Source of the DNA: Lineus longissimus
Taxonomy: Eukaryota; Nemertea; Pilidiophora; Heteronemertea; Lineidae
Reading direction: 5' to 3'
Length of the DNA: 64,000 nt
Assembly: GCF_910592395.1 (NCBI RefSeq)
Contig: NC_088324.1
Coordinates: 12,798,953 to 12,862,952, forward strand
In this document: positions 25,279 to 40,726 of the stretch, piece after piece
Numbering within the stretch: position 1 is the stretch's first letter
Layout of the letters: each line of letters opens with the position of its first letter
Notes under the pieces: generated by a model
The model's input: only the letters and a program-made list of their open reading frames with translations
Databases searched by the model: none
What the model was told of the DNA's origin: nothing
Program-made: the position numbers and the translations under genes

Positions 25279-26561
25279 CTTGATGAAGGGGCCCGATTTT
25301 TCGATTGTCTTGTAGGAAAGAGATATTTTTTGAATAAACGAAAGTTCTTTCTTAGAGTAAATGACGCCTGCTTTGAATGAGAGATGAGGATTTGTACACT
25401 GAGGATAATTCCTACCAAACACGAGAACGTGTTCCCATTTGAATATGAGCGGACGGATTGTCATTTCTTTCTGACGAAATTGCGTGCGTGGCGGTCAGGA
25501 CGAATTTTCGTTAATTGCGCGAGCGCCAATTCTAGTAAAAGTAGAACAAATGGAAATTTCATTGATATCAAAGACTATGTTATTGTCATTGGTTACTGAC
25601 ATCTCAGGTGAGCTTGCATTGGGTGTGTCAAGTACACCCGGAATCATCCCAAAAAAAGTGCCCGAGGAGGCGTTGATGTTGTAACAACAAAGTGATAGTG
25701 AAGGCATTTTATGCAATTGATGTTTATTTCATGAGTTGTAATTTCAAGTATCGATTTCATAAATCTATTTTTGCTATTCTGGGAGGAGTCGGATTCATTG
25801 AGCAAAAAGATGGCTTCAGTTAAATCGCTATAAACAGCATTTTAAAACTGCCGCACCCGGAAATCACCCCATTTTGAAATATATTCAACCACTAGAGTTG
25901 CTTCTTTTTGTACCAGTAGGTCAAATTGGCGCTGATTCACATTCCAACTTTGATGTACATCATCACCATACCGGAGTATTTCTCTGAACCCAGACAGAAT
26001 TGATAAACTGCTCGAATCAACAGGTATATATACTCATGAGATCAATGTTAGACTTCGCTACATCATGCAACCTCACTTTATAGTTGAAGGTATCACTTTT
26101 CAAATGTCCAACCACGTTTTGTGATGCCAATAATAAACAGTAGCGTTGCCATGGCAACTGAAGCTTTTCCAAAGCGATGGGAAGTTAAAAGTGAAGGATA
26201 TTCTCCGCATTACATGACACAAAGGTTGTGAACGATGCTGATCTCAACATTTCAAGTTCTTCGAAGCGTTTTATTGATGATTAAAAGGACTTCAAGTTCA
26301 AATTAAACTAGTGCTTGACTGCGGAAATGTTCAGGACTTGGAGATGTAAGTGGCATACATGTAATGCCTTTTCGAATTGAAGCCATTCTTTGAGGAAAAC
26401 ACTGCACCGCAACTTCATTGTCGGCCTATTGCAGTATTGCCGGTAAAACACAATTTGCCTTACCCGCCGGTCAAACAACTGAAACGTACCGTATTTCTTT
26501 TGGAGAAGAACAAAAACTATTAACGGTGTCCTTTGCAACGTTTTGACCATGAATTACGAGG
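25279..26561. other. Gap between the aminopeptidase and GPCR genes
   Basis: No coding region recognised, and no continuation of the missing aminopeptidase C-terminal helices was found in any frame by eye. Confidence 0.5.
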
Positions 26562-27755
26562 ATGTGGCAAATGCATTTCGTCCGTTCACAAATACGGCCT
26601 GACAAGTCAAATATGACCAGCATAATGGAACCGGAAGGGACTAGTGACACCATGACTATGGAACCGGAAATAAATGCCACGTGGAATACGACAACCGTTC
26701 CCCCTTTTGTCAACGGGGACGTTAGGACAACTTTAGCAGACAGTGTTACCGAGTTAACGGCGTTCGCGGAATATAGGTCAGCAGTTGTCATCAGAGTGCT
26801 CGGAACTATTTTCATTGCGGTGTTGGCCTCGATTGGGAACCCTCTGTCCCTTGCTGTCCTCCGCAGTGTCCGATTGAAACATTCCACAACCAGTATCTTG
26901 TTGTCCTATCTTGCTGTCGTGGACCTGTTGTGTGTCTATTTTGCATTGGTGCCGCAAACGATAAGCTACGCCACCGGCCATTTTGTTCAACTCGCATCAG
27001 ATTTTGGGTGTAGATTCTTCTGGTTCGCGCCACTCTTCCTGACAGAATTATCCTCATGGGTCCTGGTGCTGGTATCTGTAGAAAGGGTCATCGCAGTATG
27101 GCTGCCAACGAAGTTAAAAACATTGAGCACAACGAGAACGGCGGCCGGGTCACTTGCGGTTGTAACAATTGTCTTGTTCGCCGTCAACACAAGATACTTC
27201 TTCACGAAAAAGCTGATCGGTGATTCTTGTGTTCCGAATCCGCCATTTGCAGATTTCGAGAAGTTTGGCTCAGTTTGGTTAGATCGGATGCTGTATTGGG
27301 GCGTCCCCATGATAGCAATGTTGGTTAGCAATATCGTCATTTTTGCCAAAATACGTCTGCTGAGGAGTAACGGGCAGCAGCAGACGGCAGGGCGTTTCAA
27401 AAACAAAACAATCATCATGATGACGAACACATTTGCTTTCATGGTTTGTACGACACCCTTGATGTTTTTCAACATCATCTACGAAGGATGGGACAACAAC
27501 CCCAAGGAGATCAAAGTAAAATACGAGTTGGCCTACTCGGTGCTGCAGTTTTTTGCCTATTTGAACCACGCCATTAACTTCATTCTGTATTGCGCGGCGG
27601 GGAGCAGGTTTCGGGAAGAGTTTCAATATGTTGTGATGAGGAAATCGCGGGCCGTTTGGCCAGAAGCGACATCGACAGTGAGTATGCCGCGGCGCGCCAG
27701 GCTCGAGAGCCGGATGGAGGTGGGTTTCAGGCTGGACACGGGGTTTGGTAGTTGA
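26562..27755 (+). CDS. Orphan rhodopsin-family GPCR, intronless (peptide-receptor type)
   Basis: A single 397-residue open frame with seven hydrophobic segments. The N-terminus (about 85 residues) carries several N-glycosylation sequons (NMT, NAT, NTT) and no clear signal peptide. TM1 has ASIGNPLSLAVL (N1.50), TM2 SYLAVVDLLC (D2.50), and TM3 starts at a Cys (FGCRFFW) that can pair with Cys in DSCVPNP of the second extracellular loop. TM3 ends VERVIAVWLP, so the DRY motif is ERV. TM6 has CTTP in place of CWxP. TM7 reads NHAINFILYC, so NPxxY is NFILY. A basic tail follows with SRFREEF after TM7. The layout resembles the large invertebrate set of FMRFamide/TRH-like orphan peptide receptors; ligand and exact subfamily cannot be assigned. 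Several later in-frame ATGs (for example 26613) are alternative starts. Confidence 0.88.
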   Translation: MWQMHFVRSQIRPDKSNMTSIMEPEGTSDTMTMEPEINATWNTTTVPPFVNGDVRTTLADSVTELTAFAEYRSAVVIRVLGTIFIAVLASIGNPLSLAVLRSVRLKHSTTSILLSYLAVVDLLCVYFALVPQTISYATGHFVQLASDFGCRFFWFAPLFLTELSSWVLVLVSVERVIAVWLPTKLKTLSTTRTAAGSLAVVTIVLFAVNTRYFFTKKLIGDSCVPNPPFADFEKFGSVWLDRMLYWGVPMIAMLVSNIVIFAKIRLLRSNGQQQTAGRFKNKTIIMMTNTFAFMVCTTPLMFFNIIYEGWDNNPKEIKVKYELAYSVLQFFAYLNHAINFILYCAAGSRFREEFQYVVMRKSRAVWPEATSTVSMPRRARLESRMEVGFRLDTGFGS

Positions 27756-29243
27756 GGAGTTTCTAGGAAGGTTTTGATTAGCAATATGCCAACTCGGTAA
27801 ACATCAGGATGGGGAGATAGGAAGCTAGAGAGACAATTGTGTTGCTGGCGGTTCGGAAGGATAGATATGAGAAGGACACAAGGGCTGGGCAAAGATTCAT
27901 TATGATAATGGATGACTGTGTACCGGTGTAACGTTTTTGAGTGTATCCATTTCTCAGTGTTACCCCTCATTGTTTGGGAACGCTGAAAGATAGATTGACA
28001 CGTTTTTCTGTGTTCCCGAATTGACAACACGGTCTCTGTACCTGTCTGTTGTATGGAAACACTCATTGGGAACAACCACATATCACATCGGTAAAATACA
28101 GTGTAAATTGAGTCGGTTTTTTTACACAAGATGATTGTGACTGTATTATTGAATATTGATTCCTGTATCTCGCACAGACAAAGTATTATTTGCCCACTGC
28201 AAAACGTTTGAAACCTATTTATAGAGTACGTGTATATTTATAAATACATATCGCATCAAGCCGAATGAAAATAAATTCATTTCAAATTTTGTGTTCCGAG
28301 TACTAGTAACGACGATTATGATAAATAGAATTAAGTAGCTCTTGGTAGAATATTGGGTTACAAGATAAGGAAGAATTTCTGGGAAGTTTGAGTAAGTTCC
28401 TATTCCTGTTCCGTTGATCAAACGATCATCCACTCTCATACCAGAGACGTGGAATTTGCACGGTTTCAACGACTGCCTCAAGGTATAGGAGACCAGAAAC
28501 CAAGAAACAGAAATAATCAATCCACCCAGAATCGCTTGTATGTACGGTACTCGTATTTCATTCAACAAAAATGCTATTTATTTTTATATAAAGCTCTTTT
28601 ATTCGTGCACTAGTCTCTTTTGTACAAAATCTAAACTAATGTGTGGTTATATACAAGAATATATATGCATGGTAAAATCTGCAAAATCAGTCAATTTCAT
28701 CCTCTGTATGAATTCGCGTATGTGTCTAGTAAAACAGTTTGGTTATTTCAATCATTCAATTCGAAAGAAACTGCTTTATTGTCCAGGTTTTGTGGGGACT
28801 GATCAATCGCTATTGATATTTTTGCTTTGGATATTCTCACGCGCCTGTGCCAGATGCGCGGGACCTCACGGAGTAATGAGATGGAAGTCAGTCCTGGCAG
28901 AGAGAATATCCTTCAATCGTCTTGGCGGCGAGATAAACTTTAAGGCAAGAAGATGGCGGGCAAGATGGCCACCAGAGTAGCCATGTTTTGTTCTGTCACA
29001 CAATCACATAAAAACACATACAACTGTCAAAGTATCTAAATATTCGTCTCTCCACATCAACGTCCTTTTAATTGATTGATTTCATTACTGAACATAGCAG
29101 GCGGAAATCTGAAGGCAAAAGTGCATATCGTTTATGATACATAGTCTCTGGAGTATGTCACATGGTGAGCACAATGGATTGCTACATATACAAAATGTAT
29201 ATGGTCGTTTTAATGATATGCAAATGAATTCATGACGTCATGA
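27756..29243. other. Tail-to-tail gap between the GPCR and Prrx
   Basis: This holds the 3' UTRs of both genes. A plus-strand frame of 146 codons at 28540-28980 has no recognisable features and is left out. Confidence 0.45.
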
Positions 29244-32501
<3,258 letters not shown>

Positions 32502-35500
32502 TGTTAAGGACTGAAGAGTGTGTTGATGATTTAAGTCAAGGACGCCAAGTACAAAATATCCTTCGTCAATGAATCTCTTTTGGAATTCGGAGAACTACCC
32601 CGTATGACTGACTATGAAACGAGTCAGAGGTATCAACGTAACAAAGTCAGGGGAAGGGATTTATTAATGCCTCCAAGTCACAAAATTGTTTCCTGAATAT
32701 CGAATATCCAAACCTGTACACCGAAAATCTCCAAAATTGTGTACAGAACATCGAATCCAGAAGGGAAACGGAATGTTATTCCACGACCAAAAGCTACACT
32801 CGACCCTGACCCACATTGACTGACCCGTCTACACTCAACCTTCTCAACACGTGGGGCCCAGAGTCGCGGCAGTTTTCACCTCACCCGCCAGTGAGCCTCT
32901 TCAGAAATATTGCTCATGTTCTGGTCTTATCATCTCGCTTATCAGAAGAGCATCTTTGAGGTAAAGGTAGGTAAGGTACTTATACTCATGACGGCTCCCT
33001 CGGGCAGCGGTTGCCTAAAAGTTTACTTTGTCATTGACCAAAATCACTTGGCACTGAGAGAGAGTCTTCTTCTAGTCTTTGGATACCCCAAGACCCTATG
33101 TGCAGTTGCCCTGTCATACAGCAATATCTATGTACTAAAACTGGTCAGAGAAAGAACTTTTTCATTGTGCATCCCGGGGCCATCAGCAAGATAGTCAATG
33201 ATATAGTTGACAATCTCATGATAGTAACCGCCTAGATTGTACTATGTTGCGATTAGGGATTACTGTGCTTGATCCTGAAACTGACGAGAGGCTTTCATTT
33301 CCGATGCTCAGAGTGCCAATCGACCATCTTATCATAAAAAGGTTGCTAACATGAGTTGTCAACGCGCTTATCTTGCTCAGGAAAGCATATCTCCTCGTAT
33401 TCGACGCCGTGAGGTCTTGATGGGATGACAGGCAGTCCATGTCTACACCTTTGTATCCAATGGATCAAGGCTTACGTTACAATCCGTTCCCAAGCTCCTA
33501 TAACACAACTTTCAGCTAATGACAATGTCAAACCTATTCGACATTTTAGTGTTACAAATATGCTTGATGAAGAAAATACTGTCATATCCAGCTCAATCCC
33601 GGCAAGTGACCATGTAATTTTCACTCAAAACCAGGTCTTCTCGTTTTTTAAAGTCGCACTGTGAACCTCGTCGCTGTAAGGCTTTAAGATGGGTCTACTG
33701 GAACAGCCTCTATCTAAGAACATGAACATGGTTAGCAGATGTTTGTAGCATGTTCTACGTGGATTGATTGAATGAATCTCTCATGGCTCGATAAAGATAC
33801 TTCTGTGCTTGTTTGTTGGCTATCGGGAACATGGATGCGTCATTTAGGGAGCAATCACCAGTTGAGAAAGATTTCACTCAAACTTCTATTAGTATAACAA
33901 TGCGCCCGCCCATCAATGTTGCTTGGCTGATGAAAGGATTCACGAAAAAATAAAAAAGAGGCCCCTGGGCCTGCCACTCAGCTTGCATATTATGAACATT
34001 TGGGGGATGCGTCGGCCTGAAGTCCCAATTTCGGTCATAACATATCCAGAATACATGCGCTGGTGCTCTTTGGCGCATTAGCTGCATTTGCGACTTAGGT
34101 CTATCCTCACACCACTATCGGCTACAACAAATTCGTTTATGTCTCCAAAATTATCACTGAATCGAGGTATTTAAAGGGTAGCCACTTGATTCTAATCTTC
34201 ATAACAAGTGTCTTGGCTGCTAACCCCGCTGTGACTAAAGACAGCTGCACTTAATGTTTATCTCGGGTTCAACTTCAAGGCGATCGCCTGATGGGAGTTA
34301 CAGGCAAAGTTATTGTTTGTAGGCCTACAGATCACAACGAGTTTCAGTTTGGCAGCCAAAATGCCCTTGCCCATCTCCCGCTACAGTATAATGTCGGGTG
34401 TTAATTCCCTTCTTCACCAGAGCGTTCCAGAGAGAGATATAGAAAGTACAATGAATCATAAGAATCTCGCTGAGAGACTGAAGTGCAACTGATAAAAACC
34501 TCAAACATGTCAAGTTAGAACAGGAAGAAATAAACGCTGGTAGCCAGTAAAATATGATGACAAGTGCGAACATAAAACCTTTTTTTTAAATTAACGCACT
34601 CGGAGAAGTAATTTCTTTTGCGGTTCTATATGTACACTATTCTTTTTATCTAATGATGGTTCGTGTGTGCTTTTGACTCCCACTTTCTTGTCAGCAAAAT
34701 CCTTTAGCAGTATATATAGCTGTCTGCTGACAATCGACATACACATAGGAGAGCCAACTAAACGGAGAAATGGGGGCAATATATTCCAACACATCTGGGA
34801 CGACAAAAGTTCAAGTTTTCAAGAACTGCAGGAAACAGACTCAGTAGTAACTTTACGAGGTATTGCAGTCGTAAAACAACAATAAAACGACCACTTGGAA
34901 TCTAAAATTCAGCAAAAGTGCATCGTACTGATTCCTATAATACTGAGAAAAGAAAACGAGGGAGGTAATCTAACAACGGGCTGACATTTCGAATTGTGAC
35001 AGCCGTCAACATTATTTTACCAATGCACGGATCTATAGCTTTGATAATGCTCTCCATCATGTCTAACTACCAAAAATGATGGCCTATACCCTAGCTTTTT
35101 GAGCGCTATATATTTTTTGTACAGTTTTTAGCCGAGACGAATGTTGCAAAGCGATGAATGTTATTTATGACCAGCACTCGAGTGCAGGCGAAAGATCTAG
35201 GTCTATTAACAGCTACTTCAGCATTAAACTGCGAAACTGTGTTTCCTGACAATCTTAGATCTCTTCCGATCACATCACTTTGAGGAAGAATGTCATGATG
35301 TCTGAAATGCCTGATGTCTGAGAAACCGAAACAGTCTTTCTTAGAAAGTTGCAGTGTATATTACACTCGTCAGGCTAATGATGACAAAAACTTCCTTGTG
35401 TGTACGGGGGGGGGGGGGAGGGGTGCAATGAATCATCTTCAGTGGACCGAAGACGTAGATGGCACCTTTTCACCAGGCTCCTATTTTCCTGTCCCTCTCG

Positions 35501-35728
35501 ACAGAAAACATCACTGATACTGATGGCGTCTCGCACCAAAAAACGGAATCAACCAGGCTCGTTCTCTTTCTCGGAAACCCCCCCCCCCCCCCATTCCTAT
35601 ACTCCGGATGCAGTGGATCGGCTTCGTCCTGTCGCCCGGAAATGGACTGAAGAGGAGTCAACTATAAGTATGCATGAACAGAATGTTCAATATTTTTGAA
35701 GTGGAAAAAAGAAGGTTAAAAGTCCTAC
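32502..35728. other. Prrx 5' flank and intergenic DNA
   Basis: No coding region recognised. It contains a poly-G run (35405-35418) and a poly-C run (35579-35592). Small open frames (for example 33425-33664, 34591-34885) have no family features. Confidence 0.45.
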
Positions 35729-36129
35729 CTATTGAAAATTTCATATCCGCTAGCTCCTCAAGATCATCACCAGTCCCAGCATTCTCTGTACAGACATTTA
35801 AGTCCTTTTCAAAATTTAAAACGTCCTTTTGAAAGTTTAGTTTCTGTCCATTCTGGTTGTGGTCCACCATTTCTATTCCTTCCTGTGGTAACTCCTGGAT
35901 TTGGCTGCCAAACATTTCTAACCTCCCCGCGTCTTGCATAGCAAGAAGCTGATTCACGGTAAAGTTACTGGTCTTTGATGCTTGGGAACCGCAGTAGGAG
36001 CCCGTGGCCTTATCGAACAGGAGCTGGAGATCCCCGGCAAGCTGCTGGCCGTCTGTGCCGTAACTGCACATATTCCCACGTGTCGTGAGTGCCAGGAACT
36101 GGCCTGTCTCCGTGGTGACGAGTTCAAAT
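35729..36129 (-). CDS. Candidate coding exon of an unrecognised gene
   Basis: The minus-strand frame is open for 401 bases between a possible acceptor (gctccag, AG at 36130-36131) and a good donor (AATAG|GTAGGA at 35727-35728). It begins FELVTTETGQFLALTTRGN, continues through a Gly/Gln/Leu region (QQLAGDLQLLFDKATG) and a segment FTVNQLLAMQDAGRLEMFG, and ends acidic (TGDDLEELADMKF). The even, non-repetitive composition resembles a regulatory protein, but I recognise no domain. A downstream acceptor (CTCTTCAG near 35650) would add only about 16 codons before a stop. No convincing upstream exon was found. It could be a lineage-specific gene, a fragment or a chance frame. Confidence 0.3.
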
Positions 36130-37401
36130 CTGGAGCTTCAGAGGCTGGAAGCAATGTTCCTGGTTGCCAAATTTGGATGACAACACTCTGTAACAGTAGA
36201 ACTTCCCTCTCTTTTTGTCAATCGAAATCGCATCAAGATCGGGACCGAGAATTTTGCGACAAATTATTTTGGCCAAATTTTCCTCAACGTTGATTTGATC
36301 CCGGACGGATTTAACCATTTGACGCGATAAGACTTTGAAATCCTGCAAGTTTAAGTTCAGGGATCATTCGCAGCCAATAGCCAATACTGTAGAGTCCGAT
36401 CCCAATCGTCTTGATTTAACCGATTGACAGGTCCATTGCCATTCCTCCTTTTGAAGTGATAGGAACAACAAACTCACTTTAGACTTCTTAGTTGACGAGT
36501 GAACGACAACAAAATGACGATGTTGGTGAGGAAATGAAGGCCTTCTTGAATCTCGAGAGAACAGTTTCACAGTGGGCTTCTCGGAAAGGTGCTAAAGGAG
36601 AAAATATGCCAACTCTTTGGCTGTTTGATAAGCAACCCTTCCAGATCTCGGGAATTTGTGGCCTACATGGAAAGAGTCGCATTAAGAAATGCTCGTCTCG
36701 ATAGAAACCGATGCTGGCCAACTGGGTCATGCTGCGATATGGGTTACGTGCAAATTAGGCAGGCACAAATAAACAATGTGGTCGCTGCGTGAACCTCCCC
36801 GCTGGGATATGGATGGGATACTTGGCTGATTCCGTGGGAATGAATTTTTGCTCTGATAATTTCAAATGTTACTAAGTATTGCATCACGTAACTGCACAAC
36901 GTCCATTTTGACTGTAAAATTCTCAGATAGATACTCATCAGCTGGCCAGGGTCAAAGGTCATATATAGGCCTATAATATTTCAGTCTGTTAAAAATGTCA
37001 TCTTTCAAAGTTCCTAGAGGTCACGAAGGTCACAATGGGGAGATAAGAGGAGTGGCCCTGGGCGCCAAGGTGACTCGATCATTTAACCTTTTATTGCAAC
37101 ATTCGGGAACAAAAATGAACCGAGGAGAGCAGACAAAAAAAGAATTACGATGATTTAGGATGTTTTCGACGAAAGCAGACATAAGCTCTACACTTAAAGT
37201 AACCAGCTCTGTAGTCTTTCTCGTTTATTATCTGAAACAATAGAACAGTAATGCGATCGGTAAATCTTTGAACTGTATCTGGTTGTCAATTTCAATTGGC
37301 CTAAATGTTTTGATGGGACCCATATCGCTGTGTTCTATCGCAACAACATCCTGTCTTCAGAAAGCGGAGGCACTGCTAACTGCTTAGGCTTTCACATTAG
37401 G

Positions 37402-37460
37402 GAGTTTTCGCAAGTCCGCCGAAACGCCAACGTGAACGCCTATCTCATTGTTTGACCTTG
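37402..37460. repeat. Short dispersed repeat, copy 2
   Basis: Begins gggagttttcgc and continues to gaacgcctatctcattg, matching the order of blocks at 22563-22640. It also contains cgccaacgtgaacgcctatc, the approximate inverse of a block in copy 1. Confidence 0.5.
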
Positions 37461-37496
37461 GTAATATTGTGATGGGTCCTTAGAATGTCAAGCATC

Positions 37497-37680
37497 AGTT
37501 GCGATGGTTCGTTGCAGTTATTACAGTATCAGCCATGATGGCTCCTGGCAGTTTTTACAGTAACAATTGTGATGGCTCCAGGTAGTTGCTACAGCTCCTG
37601 ATAGTTGTTACAGTCTCAATAGTGATGGCTCCTGACAGTTGTTACTGCACGAGTTGTTATGGTTCCCGATAGCCCCGACT
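37497..37680. repeat. Degenerate tandem repeat around gatggctcctg-agttgttacag
   Basis: Four to five imperfect copies of a unit of about 40 bases. Each has gatggctcc (or gatggttc), then cagttgttacag or a variant, then a variable spacer such as tcaatagt. It does not keep one reading frame. Confidence 0.6.
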
Positions 37681-38221
37681 TATCCCTGCAACATAGCAGC
37701 ATCAGCAATTTGACATCATCAGTCAAAGCTGCTGATGGCCTAGCAGACGTTTCAGCTTCATGTTGTGATACCGCACACCAATTATAAAGTCAACAAAGTT
37801 AAATAAAACACTAATATATTCTCACACTTTCCAAGAAAAGACGCACGCATATGCATGCACATGAACATAGCATAAATATCTTCTGATTGTTAAGTTCTAA
37901 CAAATTTGTTGAGGGACTGTGACATAAACATGATGAATTCTTATTCATGAACCATGATTTGCATTAATACATGATTATTGAATTAATGCATAACAGTTGG
38001 GTGAATTTATAATGAGGTAACCGCTAACCAAATATATGAGAGTGACAGAATGGTCCTGTTCAAACTCCAGACAGAGGATTAACACCTTACTTCCATTGAC
38101 CAAGAATGACATGGTGAACTCCTAAATCTGTAAGAGGCACATGCCAGTCATCAGCCCAACATTAACAATTGTTGCCATGCTATGTTCTGGTGTTTCAGAA
38201 ATCAATCTTGCCTCCAAGGAA

Positions 38222-40445
38222 TCACTTCACAACAGGTAAAGGTTCAATGTTCCACTCTCTCTTCAACTCCTCCAAATTGTCTTCCCAGTGACGTTCAAAA
38301 TAGACATTCAGTAATGTTTTTGACTGTGCTCCAACTCGAAGTGACCATGCCCAATAGGCTGATAAATACCTCTGTCGATACCTAAAGAAAAAATTCAGAA
38401 CTCGTAAGGAAATGCAATGAGTATTTATGTTGGTTAGTTTAAAGACATGTAAAGAAGACAGATGCAAATCAAAGCCAGCCACCCTGATGAAAGAGGGGCA
38501 GAAATGTGTGTCCTTGGAGCAACACAACAATCCAACAATAGGGACTAGTGGACATTGTTGTTTACTCCAAACACTAAGGAAGAATATAATTATAGTTGCT
38601 CACAATGAGGGATGTTTCTTTCGAACAGTGTAGCATTATACTTACACTGGACCAAATCTGAGTGGTGAAAACAACGCTCCAAGAAAACACATTGGGAGAC
38701 CAGTCTGGATTGCCTCGACCCATTTGACAACCACCTCCCCGAGCATGTTTGTAGGCATGCCTAGCACAGTATGGACAAGGTCATGGACTTCTCGGTATCT
38801 TGTCAAGGTGAAGGCTAGATCAACGTCATCTATGAAGGAGACGCAAAGGCGATCATCTGGGGTGATGTTCTGTAAGAAGCACAAGAATTGGTAGGGAGTT
38901 CAATAGGTTAATGCTGTTGGCACTCTGTGATGGCTCTATTGAGATGCCAATGGTGGTCTCTGAAGAACTCCAAAGTCCTCTTTGATCATTTTGATTGGAA
39001 TGAATGAGTCCCCAATCCGCATGGCGATTTCAAATGTCTAAATGAGATGAGTGATTGATTGTATCCTTCAGGGATTCGTTGTGGCTAGGATATTTACATT
39101 TGTCTCCAGGAAAGTAATGTACTCTCTCCCAAGCGTACCAGGAGGCAGCTTGCTCAGGTAGTCGAGGTCAACAGTTGATGAGTTGATGCGAGGCTTCTCT
39201 CTGCAACATGAGATGTAAATTCTCTTTTCAGATTATTTATGTGGATTTGATGAGGATGTCAACAAGACTTGACTTCTGGTCTTGCATTTATCCCTGTTTG
39301 AGAGAGTACAGCACCTCTCTATTAGGACACCCTTGGAACTGACAAATGCCCATATACATGTAGAGAGATCTCCTAATAACAGAGGTGTCCACTTAGTGAG
39401 GTTCCACTCTACTTTAATGCTTAATTTCATATGTCTAGATCATTTCTCTCTCACATAAACATCTTCCTAGTTTTCAAGGCTTGTATCTATTTAAAGAACA
39501 GTGTAAAAGTACATGGAGGAGTAGAACAATCCTTCTAACAATTCTTCTTTTAAAAACATACTCTAATATCTGTCTTCCGACAGGATCATCCATCATTTTC
39601 TGTCTCATCCATCTCAAAGCCAGGTAACCAGTAGTTTCACCAAAATAATGTACCATATCTGCAATTCAAAAGATGCTAATTTTTAGAAAGTTTCTCTACA
39701 CATTCAACGGAATATTTCTCCTTTGAAACCGAGATCATTAGAAACATCTTTGATGAGACTATATCAACAACTGTTATGTCTCACCATCTCTCCAAGGACT
39801 GAAAAAGGCCGTCACTCCAGATCCAGCAGCCAGTAGACCTTTTTGAAAAGGTGTTGTGGGGATGTGGCCTTGGTAGAGTTTGTCATTTTCATTACTTCGG
39901 TGAGATCTAAAACATGTCAAAAAGTCATCCACTCTATCTCGTGATTTGGTATAGCTGGAAGTGGCACCGTCTGGATGTGGGTAAGTTTCCCTTTCAGATT
40001 CTGAAAGAGAATAGGGACAAACTTATTATCTGACTACAATAGTACATGAACTACTTATTTTCTAACTAATTCTCAAACTAGTTTGCTGCAACCCGAGATG
40101 TGTTTATAACTCAAACCTTCAAATTCCAGGACTATTGTGGCTGCATCAAAAGACGTTCCTTGAGTCCTCGTTAATAAACCGCAGAGAACTTTAAGAACAG
40201 AAATTTTGATGGCGATGGCTTCCCATAGATTTAGAAATCCAATGTCAGGAACTTACTCAACTAATACTTCCCTTCAGGAACCTTTGTAATTGAAACATAC
40301 TCATACCTTGATTGACATTACTGGCTTCATCATGCCTAACACCTTTTGAAGTAACAGTGGAACTTGAATAGCGTGCTAAAAAGCACTTTTGGCAAGAAAA
40401 CATCACATTTCTGAGGACGGAAATTTTTCCCATGGGCGCAGCCAT
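38222..40445 (-). CDS. COQ4: Ubiquinone biosynthesis protein COQ4
   Basis: Six coding exons: 40307-40445, 39785-40000, 39562-39658, 39098-39200, 38646-38869, 38222-38381. Starting at 40445 gives 312 residues. An in-frame ATG at 40487 would add 14. I prefer 40445 because CAAGATGGCTGC there matches the YY1 element often found over start codons. The N-terminus ([16 protein letters not shown]...) suits a mitochondrial presequence. The family core runs from [17 protein letters not shown] through [10 protein letters not shown] and [18 protein letters not shown] to [18 protein letters not shown]. The metal motif HDxxH-x11-E is complete (HDLVH ... MLGE). COQ4 is a matrix-side inner-membrane protein needed for the coenzyme Q biosynthetic complex and its C1 decarboxylation/hydroxylation. 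Exon 2 adds about 40 polar residues before the conserved core, making the protein longer than human COQ4 (265). It is divergent from DNLZ. Confidence 0.94.
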
Positions 40446-40726
40446 CTTGAAAAATGCTAAAATGTGAAAATATTTGGTAGTTGGCATGGAATTAAATGTC
40501 TTAAAAGCATCTTAATATTCTGTTTTCAGCACGTTTTTACGAACAAAATTTATTCGACATACCATTATACTGTATTTGTCCAGCAACTGAGGTTTATATG
40601 GTGTTTATTATTGTTTGACACTTTGATCAGCAGACTGTAACCAAAGGTTTTCTTCCACATTTTAGACCTACCAAACCGGAAGTCTTTTGCAAACTGAACA
40701 AGCATCCTCATTTATTTAGCAAAAAC
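40446..40726. promoter_or_regulatory. COQ4-DNLZ bidirectional promoter with an ETS/NRF-2 site
   Basis: 281 bases lie between the divergent start codons. ACCGGAAGT at 40675-40683 is a strong ETS-family (GABP/NRF-2) site, 43 bases before the DNLZ ATG. The opposite end carries the YY1-like CAAGATGGCTGC over the COQ4 ATG. Both are known features of promoters of nuclear genes for mitochondrial proteins. Confidence 0.6.

Larger units (their letters stand above)
36130..38221. other. Intergenic DNA upstream of the candidate exon and downstream of COQ4
   Basis: Open frames at 36492-36792 (plus) and 36124-36730 (minus) are short and unrecognised. The region includes a degenerate tandem repeat (37497-37680) and a dispersed repeat copy (37402-37460). 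Confidence 0.4.

Noticed and set aside
26987-27626. Long minus-strand frames opposite the GPCR
   Set aside because: They are antisense shadows of the receptor's reading frame.
28540-28980. 146-codon open frame between the GPCR and Prrx
   Set aside because: Cys/Lys/Phe-rich AT-type sequence with no domain, no splice partners and no consistent composition; probably chance.
36492-36792. Plus-strand frames with helix-like composition
   Set aside because: Two overlapping frames with stops, no family match and no splice support.
39906-39908. Alternative acceptor as the normal start of the second COQ4 exon
   Set aside because: The frame is open upstream to a better acceptor at 40001-40002 whose phase fits exon 1; using 39906 would break the frame with exon 1.
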